In this document: piece after piece, positions 25,405 to 34,151 of the stretch
Layout of the letters: each line of letters starts with the position of its first letter
Position numbering within the stretch: position 1 is the first letter of the stretch
Assembly (NCBI GenBank): GCA_934654795.1
Contig: CAKUGT010000004.1
Coordinates: forward strand, 19,403 to 83,402
DNA length: 64,000 nt
Direction of reading: 5' to 3'
DNA from: an uncultured Collinsella sp.
Lineage (GTDB): Bacteria; Actinomycetota; Coriobacteriia; Coriobacteriales; Coriobacteriaceae
Translations under genes and position numbers: made by a program
The notes under the pieces: model-generated
Seen by the model: the letters and a program-made list of their open reading frames with translations, nothing else
Told to the model about the DNA's origin: nothing
Databases searched by the model: none

Positions 25405-27480
25405 ATGAGATTCTCGATTATCAGCGAGATCCCCGGCAGGACCCGCCTCCAGTTGGCGGGTCCTGTGCCAGAGAGCGATCTCGATGCGCTTCTAAAGCTC
25501 AGCGGCGAAATCGACGGCGTGCGCAAGGTGCGCGTCTACGGACGCATCGGGCAGATGGCGCTCGAATACGACGAGCCGCGCCGCGACGCCGTGCTGGCCG
25601 CCGTCGGCGCGCTCAATGCCCAGGCTATCGCCGATGCCAAGTCGGGCTACGTGATGCAGCTCGAGCCGCGCAAGCACAAGCTTGTCATGGATCTGGCGAC
25701 GCTTGTCGGCGTCCACTACGCGCGCCGTTGGTTTTTGCCCACGCCGCTGCGTGCCGTCTTTGTCGTTGCCGGCTACATGGCCTTTTTGCGCGCAGCCCTC
25801 CACGAGCTCGCGCAGCCGCGCCTGACCGTTCCCGTGCTTGACGCGTCGGCCATCGGCATCTCGTTCGTCAAGCGCGACGTCGACACCGCGGGCCAGACGA
25901 TGTTTCTACTCAACGTGGGTGAGCTGCTCGAGGACTACACGCGCGCCATGAGCGAAAACGAGCTCATTAACTCGCTGCTCGACGTGCCCGACAAGGCACA
26001 AAAGGTCGTCGGTGATACCGAGGTGAGCGTTGCCGCCACCGAGCTTGAGCCCGGCGACCTGGTCGCCGTGCGTACCGGCATGTCCATCTGCATCGACGGC
26101 GTAGTCGAGCAGGGAAGCGCCATGGTCAACCAGGCGACCCTGACCGGCGAGCCGCTGGCCGTCGAGCGCAGCGTGGGCGACGACGTGTTTGCCGGCACCG
26201 TCGTCGAAGACGGCAGCATCTTGGTGCGCGTGCGCGCCAACACGGCCCAGACCAAACTGCGCTCAATTGTCTCGCTCGTTCAGACGGCCGACTCGCTTAA
26301 ATCCGAGGGCCAGTCGCACATGGAGGATCTCGCCAACAAGATCGTTCCGTGGAACTTCCTGCTCGCGGGCCTAGTCGCGCTCACTACGCGCAGCCTCATC
26401 AAGACCTCTGCGGCGCTGATGGTCGACTATTCGTGCGCGCTGAAGCTCACGGGTTCCGTCGCCGTTATGACCGCCATGAGCGACGCCGCCAAGATGGGCG
26501 TCATGGTTAAGGGCGCCAAGTACTTTGAGTCGTTTGCCAAGGCCGACACCATCGTCTTTGACAAGACCGGCACGCTGACCGAGGCTCAGCCGCGCCTGGC
26601 TTGCGTGCTGACGACCGACGGTTGGAGCGAGGACGAGGTCCTGCGCCTTTCCGCCTGCCTGGAGGAGCATTTTCCGCATCCTGTGGCCCGCGCCGTCGTC
26701 AACGCCGCGGGCGAGCGCGGACTCGAGCATCGCGAGCGCCATGCCGCCGTCGAGTACATCGTGGCGCACGGCATTGCCTCGTCCATTGAGGGGCGTCGTA
26801 CAATTATTGGCTCGGCGCACTTTGTATTTGAGGACGAGGGCGCGCAGCTCGAGTCTGACATCAAGGAGCGCATCGAGTCCCAGATGCAGGGCCTGTCGCC
26901 GCTCTACCTGGCGGTCGATGGCACGGTTGTGGGCGTGCTCGGCATCGAGGACCCACTCAAGCCCGGGGTGCGCGAAGCCATCGCCGACCTGCACGCGCTG
27001 GGCGTCAAACACGTCGTCATGCTTACGGGCGACTCCGAGCGTACGGCAGAGCGCATCGCGCGCGAGGCGGGCGTCGACGAGTTTAAGGCCGAGCTGCTGC
27101 CCGAGGATAAGTACGCGTATGTGGAGCGGATCAAGCGCGAGGGGCGCCGCGTTGCCATGGTGGGCGACGGCGTCAACGACTCGCCGGCGCTGGGTCTGGC
27201 CGACGTGGGCCTGGCCATGGGCGGCGGCAGCGACATCGCCAAGGAGGTCGCCGACATCATCCTGGCCGATACGGACCTCGCGGCGATTGTTCGCCTGCGT
27301 CGCATGAGCCAGGGGCTCATCGACCGTCTGACGAGTTCGTATTCCAAGGTGATGCTCACCAACTCGGCGCTGCTGGCGCTCGGCATTACCGGCGCGATTA
27401 CGCCGCAGACGTCGTCGCTCCTGCACAACGGCTCGACGATTGCGTACAGCCTGGGCAACGCGAAAGCGTATCTGCGGTAG
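25405..27480 (+). CDS. P1B-like metal-translocating P-type ATPase with atypical membrane metal motif
   Basis: A 691-residue pump. An N-terminal 70-residue domain (IPGRTRLQLAG...) resembles a degenerate HMA fold without a CxxC. Family motifs are clear: TGEP (actuator), the phosphorylated Asp in DKTGTLTE (about residue 386), the P1B-type His-Pro in EHFPHPVARA, MLTGDSERTA and GDGVNDSPAL. The membrane metal motif, normally CPC or SPC, reads DYSCALK, with no Pro. Substrate is unclear; such variants are seen in less studied P1B groups. A weak ribosome site suggests coupling to the upstream small gene. A strong terminator follows. Confidence 0.88.
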   Translation: MRFSIISEIPGRTRLQLAGPVPESDLDALLKLSGEIDGVRKVRVYGRIGQMALEYDEPRRDAVLAAVGALNAQAIADAKSGYVMQLEPRKHKLVMDLATLVGVHYARRWFLPTPLRAVFVVAGYMAFLRAALHELAQPRLTVPVLDASAIGISFVKRDVDTAGQTMFLLNVGELLEDYTRAMSENELINSLLDVPDKAQKVVGDTEVSVAATELEPGDLVAVRTGMSICIDGVVEQGSAMVNQATLTGEPLAVERSVGDDVFAGTVVEDGSILVRVRANTAQTKLRSIVSLVQTADSLKSEGQSHMEDLANKIVPWNFLLAGLVALTTRSLIKTSAALMVDYSCALKLTGSVAVMTAMSDAAKMGVMVKGAKYFESFAKADTIVFDKTGTLTEAQPRLACVLTTDGWSEDEVLRLSACLEEHFPHPVARAVVNAAGERGLEHRERHAAVEYIVAHGIASSIEGRRTIIGSAHFVFEDEGAQLESDIKERIESQMQGLSPLYLAVDGTVVGVLGIEDPLKPGVREAIADLHALGVKHVVMLTGDSERTAERIAREAGVDEFKAELLPEDKYAYVERIKREGRRVAMVGDGVNDSPALGLADVGLAMGGGSDIAKEVADIILADTDLAAIVRLRRMSQGLIDRLTSSYSKVMLTNSALLALGITGAITPQTSSLLHNGSTIAYSLGNAKAYLR

Positions 27481-27500
27481 CGTTTTTCGATTGAGCCTAT

Positions 27501-27550
27501 GGCCTGTACCCTGGCGGCAACCACAGCCGCCAGGGTACAGGCCTTCTTTT
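27501..27550 (+). terminator. Strong intrinsic terminator after the P-type ATPase
   Basis: A perfect 17-bp stem, GGCCTGTACCCTGGCGG with its complement, a short loop and TTCTTTT. It lies about 20 bases after the pump stop. Confidence 0.92.
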
Positions 27551-27552
27551 GT

Positions 27553-27600
27553 TTGACGATAGGCTAGCAAGGATATAAGCTAGTGCTAGCATGGCTAGCA
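27553..27600 (+). promoter_or_regulatory. Toxin-antitoxin promoter with GCTAGC operator repeats
   Basis: TTGACG (27553) and TATAAG (27574) form a plausible promoter with a short 15-base spacer. GCTAGC or GCTAGT occurs at 27563, 27579, 27585 and 27594, overlapping the -10 region. Such repeated short palindromes are typical operators for ribbon-helix-helix antitoxins. Confidence 0.6.
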
Positions 27601-27621
27601 TTTGCCGGAGGTGAGGTTGAG

Positions 27622-27975
27622 ATGGGTGCTGTTAGCGGTATGGCGCAAGTGAATGTTCGCGTGGATCGCCAGGTCAAGGACCGTGCCGAGGAGGCGCTGC
27701 GGCTTTCGGGCGGGTCGCTGTCCGAGCTCATCAAAAAGGTTGTGGCCAAGGTCGCGCAGGGCGGCGGGCAGTGTGAGGAGGTGCTCGCGGCCGTCGACGA
27801 CCGGCAGCACGCCATCGCGCCCGAGTCCCCGTTTGCCGCGTCGTGGGCGGCCGCGGACCAGCTCTATGCGGACTTGGGTATCGTTACGTTGTCTGGGGCC
27901 GACGACCGCGATTGGGAAACGGTCTATGCGGAGGCCATGGACGAGCACTATCGTAAAAAGGGGATGATCCTGTGA
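27622..27975 (+). CDS. RelB/DinJ-like antitoxin
   Basis: A 117-residue protein. Residues 7-50 (AQVNVRVDRQVKDRAEEALRLSGGSLSELIKK) fit a ribbon-helix-helix DNA-binding start of RelB/DinJ type; the acidic C-terminal part would wrap the toxin. The ATG at 27622 follows GGAGGTGAGG with five bases between. The stop overlaps the toxin GTG by four bases, the usual coupling in toxin-antitoxin pairs. It probably represses its own promoter at the GCTAGC repeats just upstream. Confidence 0.82.
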   Translation: MGAVSGMAQVNVRVDRQVKDRAEEALRLSGGSLSELIKKVVAKVAQGGGQCEEVLAAVDDRQHAIAPESPFAASWAAADQLYADLGIVTLSGADDRDWETVYAEAMDEHYRKKGMIL

Positions 27976-28487
27976 GCGGGACATCTCTCAAGATCATGGT
28001 GGATGCCAACGTATGGGTCGATTCGTTTTGCGCCGATCATGTCGAGTCGCTTGCCGCGCGGGCTTTTATCGGGCAGGCTGCGGAGACAGGCACGTCGCTG
28101 TTCTTTCCTGTCCATATCGCTAAGGACGTGCTGTACGTTGTCCAGCACGAATTAAAGCGCAGCGTTCTTGCCAGCGGGGGATCGCTCGGCGAGGCGTCTG
28201 CCCGTGCAATTGGCGATGCGGCGTTGGCGTTTGTTCGGAACATGACCGAAAACGCCACGGCCGTGGGTGCAGATGCGTCGGACCTTTGGCTGGCCGACAA
28301 ATATTTAGCGCTCCATCGCGATTACGAGGACAACTTGGTGCTCGCCGCGTGCAAGCGCGCACAGGTCGATTACTTGGTGACCAACGATCGCAAGCTGCTT
28401 GAACATGCCGATATTGCGGCAAAAACGCCACGCCAAATGATGCCGATTCTGGCTTTGGCCGAACGTGGCGGGCGGGTATCCCGATAG
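27972..28487 (+). CDS. PIN-domain toxin (VapC-like ribonuclease)
   Basis: A 171-residue PIN-domain protein, expected to be a Mg-dependent RNA nuclease held inactive by the preceding antitoxin. The first catalytic Asp is in KIMVDANVWVD near the N-terminus. A Glu/Asp-bearing middle follows, and the last acidic residues are in HRDYEDNLVLAACK and LVTNDRKLL. The GTG start at 27972 overlaps the antitoxin stop. The pairing of a RelB-type antitoxin with a PIN toxin is a mixed arrangement, though seen in other bacteria. A bidirectional terminator follows. Confidence 0.85.
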   Translation: MSGTSLKIMVDANVWVDSFCADHVESLAARAFIGQAAETGTSLFFPVHIAKDVLYVVQHELKRSVLASGGSLGEASARAIGDAALAFVRNMTENATAVGADASDLWLADKYLALHRDYEDNLVLAACKRAQVDYLVTNDRKLLEHADIAAKTPRQMMPILALAERGGRVSR

Positions 28488-28500
28488 CGCCTGGCTGTCT

Positions 28501-28538
28501 GCGTGGCCTTCGGAACGTTGGCGCTCCGAAGGCCACGC
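28501..28538. terminator. Bidirectional terminator between PIN gene and 28548 gene
   Basis: GCGTGGCCTTCGGA pairs with TCCGAAGGCCACGC across a 10-base loop. It lies between two converging genes. Confidence 0.8.
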
Positions 28539-28547
28539 ATCCTTTAA

Positions 28548-28982
28548 TTACAAGAGCTCAGCCTTGATGACGGGAGCTTCGGCGAGCTTCTCGGCGGCCT
28601 TTTCGTCGGAATCGTTCAGTGCGGCCAGGCTGCGGTAGACCCACTCGTTGACCTGGGTGTTCTTGACGCCTGCGGTCTGCATAAGGGCGCCTACCTCGCG
28701 GATTGCTGCGAGCAGATCAGCTTTGGGACCTGCGAGCTCAACAAAGGCATCGTGATGTGCGGTGACGCCGCGGTTCTCACTCACGTGGTCGATAAAGCCC
28801 TCGACGGTCTCAAGCTGCTGGGCGAGAGCCGCATCATCGTCAGCGTCCAGCGCGACGAGTGCGTTCGATACCGTGAGGGCGGGATGTCCGCAGGGGACAA
28901 AGCCCTCGATGACATCCATGGCTTCGGTAATGGTTGAGCCCAGACCTGCGAGGGCATTGACGAGCTGCTGTTTGGTATCCAT
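28548..28982 (-). CDS. Conserved-looking hypothetical protein, helical
   Basis: A 144-residue soluble, acidic protein with no motif I recognise. It is rich in Ala, Glu, Asp and Leu with a predicted mostly helical pattern; a lone CGHP occurs near residue 32. The ATG at 28982 was chosen because AAAGGA is five bases upstream; the longer frame runs into the tmRNA upstream region. It is convergent with the toxin gene and divergent from ssrA. Function is unknown. The frame is intact and codon use is like its neighbours, which supports a real gene. Confidence 0.7.
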   Translation of the reverse strand: MDTKQQLVNALAGLGSTITEAMDVIEGFVPCGHPALTVSNALVALDADDDAALAQQLETVEGFIDHVSENRGVTAHHDAFVELAGPKADLLAAIREVGALMQTAGVKNTQVNEWVYRSLAALNDSDEKAAEKLAEAPVIKAELL

Positions 28983-29218
28983 AACGGTCCTTTCGACGAG
29001 TTGTTTTGCTTGGCGCCAATATACGTGACGTCTTCGGTAGCAAAAATGCGAAGTCGCGCGCACATTGTGGTCTTCACAGCTCGTGCATAGAACAGCTGTC
29101 CGCTTTCAGAACGTGGTAAGATAACACTCCACAAGCGGGGCTCGCCTCGCATGTTCCTTGAAAAGTCGACGGGTGTTGGGTGCTCGTGCCCAATGCCATC
29201 CAGACTTTCCCGACATTC

Positions 29219-29582
29219 GGGGGCGACTGGTTTCGACACGATAGCTCTGAGAGAGGAAGCAAGCCGAGGTCTCCTCGCCTCGTTAAACAGGGGTACCGTC
29301 AAATTGAATTGACAACAACTCTTCTTTTGAGCCTATGGCTCTCGCTGCTTAATTTATAGCGGCGCGTCAACCCGGTGATTTCCCCGACACCGGCGCGACG
29401 TCATTTTAGGGGAATGCTCCTGCGCACGTAATCGGTATGGTGCAGGCTAAGACCGAACCGGTTAGGACGCCGCGAGCGTGTCGCTGCGCGCAAAGCGTCC
29501 GAGACTAAACCAGCGACTGAGCTTGGAGATGCCAATCAGGGGGCTTTCGTGGACCGGAGTTCGATTCTCCGCGCCTCCACCA
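29219..29582 (+). ncRNA. ssrA: Transfer-messenger RNA (tmRNA)
   Basis: The 5' end GGGGGCGACTGGTTTCGACA is the typical tmRNA start, and the 3' end has a tRNA-like T arm (GGAGTTCGATTCTCC) with an encoded CCA. Seven 5' bases (GGGGGCG) pair with CGCCTCC at the 3' end. The tag reading frame runs from about 29311: DNNSSFEPMALAA followed by TAA at 29350-29352; the resume codon may be GAC or the ATT before it. The RNA rescues stalled ribosomes with SmpB and marks the peptide for proteolysis. smpB is not in the window. A TAAGAT near 29118 could be a promoter -10 box. Confidence 0.97.
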
Positions 29583-29591
29583 TAAGTAACA

Positions 29592-29626
29592 GGTAGGTAG
29601 ATATTCGTATCTACCTGCCTTTTTAT
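29592..29626 (+). terminator. Intrinsic terminator of ssrA
   Basis: A 12-bp stem GGTAGGTAGATA/TATCTACCTGCC with a TTCG loop and TTTTT, ten bases after the tmRNA CCA. Confidence 0.92.
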
Positions 29627-29639
29627 TTCTAGTCCGTAC

Positions 29640-29800
29640 CGCGGAGAATCGAACTCTATGCAGGGCGCGGGCGTTAAGCAAACGCGAAGCGTTTGTAGCC
29701 CGCGGGCGAGGGCGGCGGCAGCCGGCCGAAGCCGGTGCGGATTTGCGAAGCAAATACGCGGATTCTCCGCGCAAAGCTTCAACCCTATGCAGATGCGATG
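29640..29800. repeat. Hairpin-rich block bounded by copies of the tmRNA T arm
   Basis: It opens with CGCGGAGAATCGAACTC, the exact 17-base reverse complement of the tmRNA T arm, and ends near GATTCTCCGCGC, a direct copy of 12 bases of the same arm. Between them are short hairpins such as CAAACGCGAAGCGTTTG, GCCCGCGGGC and ATTTGCGAAGCAAAT. CTATGCAG occurs near both ends. It looks like an insertion or excision scar beside ssrA. No gene is supported. Confidence 0.6.
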
Positions 29801-29846
29801 CCGATCGGACTGCAGCCTGCCATGCCCCGCATCAACGTCGCCCCAG

Positions 29847-30095
29847 GCGGAAAATCCATCCCAGAATTCCGGCTCAGACTGGGATGCGGTTTCCGGATGA
29901 CGTTTCAAGCGGAAACTGCATCCCGGAATCCTCATTCGGAATGGGATGCAATTTCCAAATGAATGGCTAGCGGAAAGTACATCCCGGAATCCGCGCTCAG
30001 AATGGGACACGGTTTCCCGATGGCCACCCAAGCGGAAACCGCATCCCAGAATCCGCGCTCAAAACGGGACACGCTTTCCGCCGGCCACCCCCTCA
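29847..30095. repeat. Four tandem units of about 62 bp, each an imperfect palindrome
   Basis: Units begin with GCGGAAA at 29847, 29909, 29970 and 30032, each followed by CATCCC(A/G)GAATCC, a TCAGA or similar centre, then GGGA and TTTCC. Each unit can fold on itself (GCGGAAA with TTTCCGC-like ends). Reading frames cross it, but the repeated peptides look like shadows. It ends about 75 bases before the patatin gene. Confidence 0.8.
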
Positions 30096-30168
30096 ACACT
30101 AAAACCCATGCGCCCTCCATCACAAAACTGGGTAGAAGAGAGCCAAAACGCAATCGCAGGAGGTCAAC

Positions 30169-31047
30169 ATGACTGCAGAAGATAAGGCAAAGAACGCCGG
30201 CAAGGTCGCGCTCGTCCTGGAGGGCGGCAGCTTCCGCGGGCAGTTTACCGCCGGCGTGCTCGACGTCCTCATGGAGGCCGGTGTCGAGATCCCGGCGGTG
30301 TACGGCGTATCGGCCGGTGCGCTCAATGGCGTCAACTACAAGTCGCACCAGATCGGACGCACCAACCGAGTCAATTTGGCCTTTTGCAACGACAATCGCT
30401 ACATGGGCGCCGCGTCGTTTGCGTCCACGGGCTCCATCGTGGGCTACGACTTTATCTTCAACGACGTCCAGGACCGCCTGGATCCCTTTGACAACGAGAC
30501 GTTCGACGCCAGCCCCATCGAGATGTATGCCGTCGCGACGGACATGCTCTTTGGAACCGCTGCGTACCTGCCGGTCGTAAACGCCGTGCTCGATCTCGAC
30601 GCCGTGCGCGCTTCGACTTCGTTACCGCTGGTGACCCCGCCGGTCGAGATTGACGGGCACAAATACGTCGACGGCGGTGTGGCCGATTCGGTTCCTATCG
30701 AGCATGTGCTCGAGGAGGCGGGCTTCGACCGCGCGGTCGTCATCGTCACCCAAGACCGTTCGTACGAAAAGAAGCCCTACGAGTTTATGCCGGCGGCGCG
30801 TGCGCGTTATGCCGATTACCCCTACCTGCTCGAGGCCATCGAGACGCGCCACGACCGCTACAACATCCAGCGTATGCACCTGTGGAAGTATGAGCGCGAG
30901 GGCCGTGCCCTGGTCGTCGCTCCGCAAAAGCCGGTCGAGGTCGGCCATGTTGAGCACGATCCGGCCAAGCTTCTGGACCTATATATTCAGGGCCGCCAGG
31001 AGGCAAAGCGCTTGCTGGCCGACATCGAGGCATTCGTCGAGCGCTAG
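30169..31047 (+). CDS. Patatin-like phospholipase
   Basis: A 292-residue cytosolic acyl-hydrolase of the bacterial patatin group (YjjU/RssA-like). The oxyanion loop is in LEGGSFRGQFTAG (about 14-26), the nucleophile Ser in GVSAGAL (about 46-52), and the catalytic Asp in the DGGVADS motif (about 165). Together they make the Ser-Asp dyad. No signal peptide is seen. The ATG follows AGGAGG by a normal distance. It appears to be a single-gene unit, between the tandem repeats and the rplM promoter. The natural lipid substrate cannot be told. Confidence 0.9.
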   Translation: MTAEDKAKNAGKVALVLEGGSFRGQFTAGVLDVLMEAGVEIPAVYGVSAGALNGVNYKSHQIGRTNRVNLAFCNDNRYMGAASFASTGSIVGYDFIFNDVQDRLDPFDNETFDASPIEMYAVATDMLFGTAAYLPVVNAVLDLDAVRASTSLPLVTPPVEIDGHKYVDGGVADSVPIEHVLEEAGFDRAVVIVTQDRSYEKKPYEFMPAARARYADYPYLLEAIETRHDRYNIQRMHLWKYEREGRALVVAPQKPVEVGHVEHDPAKLLDLYIQGRQEAKRLLADIEAFVER

Positions 31048-31110
31048 CGCCACAACACTACGGCCCATGGACGACATGTGCAGAAACTCTGGTCGGAGCC
31101 AAAATACCTG

Positions 31111-31138
31111 TTGACTCGGGCGGCGAGCGGGGTAATAT
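31111..31138 (+). promoter_or_regulatory. Promoter of rplM-rpsI
   Basis: TTGACT (31111-31116), a 16-base spacer and TAATAT (31133-31138), about 67 bases before the rplM start. Confidence 0.7.
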
Positions 31139-31204
31139 GGACGGGTTACTTGCAGAGCCCCGTGAATCTCTGTAACAACACGTACTGTACATGGAGGAGT
31201 CTAA

Positions 31205-31648
31205 GTGATTTCGAAATCGACTCACTACGCCAAGCAGGGCGAGGTCCAGCGCAACTGGGTTCTCGTCGACGCCGATGGTGCTGTCCTGGGCCGTCTTGCC
31301 ACCCAGATCGCAATGATCCTGCGCGGTAAGAACAAGCCCCAGTTCACGCCCAACAGCGACTGCGGCGACTTCGTTGTCGTCATCAACGCCGATAAGGTCC
31401 AGCTTACCGGTAACAAGGCCGACACGAAGACCTATTATCGCCACAGCGGCTACAACGGCGGCCTCAAGGCTGAGAGCTTCCGCCAGGCTATGGAGAAGCA
31501 CCCGGAGAAGGTCATCGAGCGCGCCGTTCGCGGCATGCTGCCCAAGACCACCCTCGGCCGTGCCCAGATGACCAAGCTCAAGGTCTACGCTGGTGCCGAG
31601 CATCCGCACGCTGCCCAGAACCCCACGAAGATTGAGCTGGAGGCTTAA
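31205..31648 (+). CDS. rplM: 50S ribosomal protein L13
   Basis: A 147-residue ribosomal protein that binds 23S rRNA early in large-subunit assembly. Family stretches are clear: [62 protein letters not shown] and [13 protein letters not shown]. The GTG start at 31205 has GGAGGAG seven bases upstream. It is two bases from rpsI, the almost universal L13-S9 pair, under the promoter at 31111. Confidence 0.98.
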   Translation: MISKSTHYAKQGEVQRNWVLVDADGAVLGRLATQIAMILRGKNKPQFTPNSDCGDFVVVINADKVQLTGNKADTKTYYRHSGYNGGLKAESFRQAMEKHPEKVIERAVRGMLPKTTLGRAQMTKLKVYAGAEHPHAAQNPTKIELEA

Positions 31649-31650
31649 AG

Positions 31651-32046
<396 letters not shown>

Positions 32047-32076
32047 GGTTTTATCTCCTTTCGAGATACAATGTAC

Positions 32077-32120
32077 AAGCGGGGCCTGCCGATTCCTCGG
32101 CGGGTCCCGCTTTTCTTTTT
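32077..32120 (+). terminator. Intrinsic terminator of rplM-rpsI
   Basis: AAGCGGGGCCTGCCG pairs (with two wobbles) with CGGCGGGTCCCGCTT, followed by TTCTTTTT, about 30 bases after the S9 stop. Confidence 0.92.
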
Positions 32121-32169
32121 CGACTAGGGTGGGCGGTTGCATATCGCCTGCTAGGGAAGGAGCGATCCT

Positions 32170-33507
32170 ATGCCCCAGAACATCTTCGGTACCGACGGCG
32201 TCCGTGGCGTCGCCAATGCCGACCTCTCGTGCGACCTTGCGTTTCGCCTGGGCCGCGCGGCGACCAAGTTTCTTGGTCCGGATATCTGCATCGGCCGCGA
32301 CACGCGTCTTTCGGGCACCATGCTCGAGAGCGCTCTGACCGCCGGCATCATGGCCGAGGGCGGCCGTCCGCATTGCTGCGGCGTTATCCCCACGCCCGCC
32401 GTGGCGCTGCTCACTGTTCAAAACGAGCTCGACGGCGGCATCGTCATCTCTGCTTCGCATAATCCGCCGGAGTTCAACGGCATCAAGTTCTTTAGCCGCA
32501 AGGGCATGAAGCTTCCCGATGCGGTCGAGGAGGAGATTAGCGCCTGGGTCATGTCCGAGGAGGCCATGGCTGCCGACACGCTGCCGACTGGCGCCGGCGT
32601 GGGCCACATTATCAAGATGAAGGACGCTCGCAAGGCATACGTTGACCACGCCATCGATACGCTTGATGGCCTGAGGCTCGACGGCCTGGTTGTTGCCGTC
32701 GACTGCGGTCACGGCGCCTCTTGCCAGACCACGCCCGCCGCGCTGCAGCGCCTGGGCGCCACGGTCCATGCCATCAACACCGACTACTGCGGTACCGACA
32801 TCAACGTCGAGTGCGGCTCCACCCATCTTGAGCCCCTGCGCGAGCTCGTGCTGCGCACTCATGCCGACATCGGTCTGGCCCACGACGGCGACGCCGACCG
32901 CGTGCTGTTCGTGGATAGCGAGGGCAACGAGATCGATGGCGACTACATCCTGGCCATCTGCGGCTCCGACCTGGCCGCCCGTGGCAAGCTCGCCAACTCC
33001 GAGATCGTCTCGACCGTCATGTGCAACCTGGGCTTCTCCATCGCCATGAAGGAGCAGGGCTTCGAGATGGTCCAGACCGCCGTGGGCGACCGCTATGTTC
33101 TGGAGCGCATGCTCGCGGACGGCGCCGTTATCGGCGGCGAGCAGTCCGGCCACATCATCTTCCTGGAGCACAACACCACCGGTGACGGCCTGGTGACGGC
33201 TCTGCAGCTGCTGGCCGTGCTCAAGCGCACCGGTCGTACCCTCACCGACCTTGCCGGCATTATGAAGAAGTACCCGCAGGTACTCGTCAACGTGCATTCC
33301 GACAACAAGGCTGGTCTGGACGATTGCCAGCCCATTTGGGACGCCGTCGCTGCCGCCGAGAAGGAGCTCAATGGTCGCGGCCGCATCTTGGTGCGCCCGA
33401 GCGGTACCGAGCCGCTGGTCCGCGTTATGGCCGAGGCCGAGACGCACGAGCTCACCCAGCGCGTTGTTGACGACATCGTCGAGGTTGTCAAGCGCGAACT
33501 TCCCTAA
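32170..33507 (+). CDS. glmM: Phosphoglucosamine mutase
   Basis: A 445-residue enzyme that interconverts glucosamine 6- and 1-phosphate, feeding UDP-GlcNAc for peptidoglycan. The N-terminal FGTDGVRG, GRDTRLSG, the active Ser loop SASHNPPEFNGIKFF (phosphoserine near residue 98), the metal loop DGDADR and the sugar loop GGEQSGHII are seen in order. The C-terminal phosphate loop RPSGTEPLVRVMAE completes the fold. The ATG follows AAGGAG. It starts a run of amino-sugar and sugar genes (EIIA, nagB) but has its own spacing and may be a separate unit. Confidence 0.96.
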   Translation: MPQNIFGTDGVRGVANADLSCDLAFRLGRAATKFLGPDICIGRDTRLSGTMLESALTAGIMAEGGRPHCCGVIPTPAVALLTVQNELDGGIVISASHNPPEFNGIKFFSRKGMKLPDAVEEEISAWVMSEEAMAADTLPTGAGVGHIIKMKDARKAYVDHAIDTLDGLRLDGLVVAVDCGHGASCQTTPAALQRLGATVHAINTDYCGTDINVECGSTHLEPLRELVLRTHADIGLAHDGDADRVLFVDSEGNEIDGDYILAICGSDLAARGKLANSEIVSTVMCNLGFSIAMKEQGFEMVQTAVGDRYVLERMLADGAVIGGEQSGHIIFLEHNTTGDGLVTALQLLAVLKRTGRTLTDLAGIMKKYPQVLVNVHSDNKAGLDDCQPIWDAVAAAEKELNGRGRILVRPSGTEPLVRVMAEAETHELTQRVVDDIVEVVKRELP

Positions 33508-33578
33508 TGGTCAAAAACGGGTGCCAAGTGGTAAACTGTTAAAACTATTTTGATTGATTGGTATGTCCGAGGGGGAGC

Positions 33579-34076
33579 ATGTTCACTAAAGTCCTAAGGT
33601 CTTTTGGTATGCGTGGACGAGTTCTTACGCTGGATGCTCCCATCTCGGGCGACGTCATTCCGTTGTCCGAGGTCAATGATCAGACATTTGCCACCGGCCT
33701 TTTGGGCCAGGGCGTGGCGATTCAGCCTACTGGCACGCGTGTGATTGCGCCGGCAGACGCCAAGGTCGAGGCCATTTTTCCCACGGGGCACGCCGTTGCG
33801 CTTAACACGGTCGATGGCTTGGACGTGCTCATCCACGTTGGTTTGGACACTGTTCAGCTCGAGGGCAAGCACTTTACCGTTTATGCGCAAGTGGGTGACA
33901 TCGTCCACAAGGGCGATGTACTTATTGAGTTCGATCGCGAGGCAATTGCTGCCGAGGGCTATGATGTGACGGTTCCCATCTTAGTGTGCAACTCCGTTGA
34001 GTTCTCGAGCATCAAGGGCTCCGTTGGCGTGCATGTCGAAGAGATGGACCAGCTCATCGTTGCTCGCGAGCGCTAG
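33579..34076 (+). CDS. crr: PTS sugar transporter EIIA, glucose family
   Basis: A 165-residue EIIA(Glc)-type domain standing alone. The phosphorylated His is in VLIHVGLDTVQLEG (about residue 84), preceded by the second active-site His in FPTGHAVAL (about 69). GVAIQPTGTRVIAPADAKV and YAQVGDIVHKGDVLIEFD complete the fold. It passes phosphate from HPr to a sugar-specific EIIB/C elsewhere, and may also signal sugar status. The ATG at 33579 follows GAGGGGGAG. Its place next to nagB suggests N-acetylglucosamine or glucosamine uptake, which is inference. Confidence 0.9.
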   Translation: MFTKVLRSFGMRGRVLTLDAPISGDVIPLSEVNDQTFATGLLGQGVAIQPTGTRVIAPADAKVEAIFPTGHAVALNTVDGLDVLIHVGLDTVQLEGKHFTVYAQVGDIVHKGDVLIEFDREAIAAEGYDVTVPILVCNSVEFSSIKGSVGVHVEEMDQLIVARER

Positions 34077-34120
34077 CAAGTGCACGTGGCCATTAGCCTA
34101 CAATTCAAACACGTTTACGG

Positions 34121-34151
34121 AGGGCGCCCTTGAAAGAGGACGCCCTCCGTG
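34121..34151 (+). terminator. Hairpin after the EIIA gene, possible terminator
   Basis: CGGAGGGCG pairs with CGCCCTCCG around CCCTTGAAAGAGGA. No T-tract follows, so it may be a weak terminator or a processing hairpin. Confidence 0.5.

Noticed and set aside
29462-30031. Minus-strand open frame of 189 codons across the tmRNA 3' part and the tandem repeats
   Set aside because: It overlaps ssrA and its repeated peptides come from the 62-bp palindromic units; no ribosome site and no protein family.
29847-30095. CRISPR-like array
   Set aside because: Units are adjacent palindromes of about 62 bp without separate unique spacers, only four units, and no cas genes nearby.
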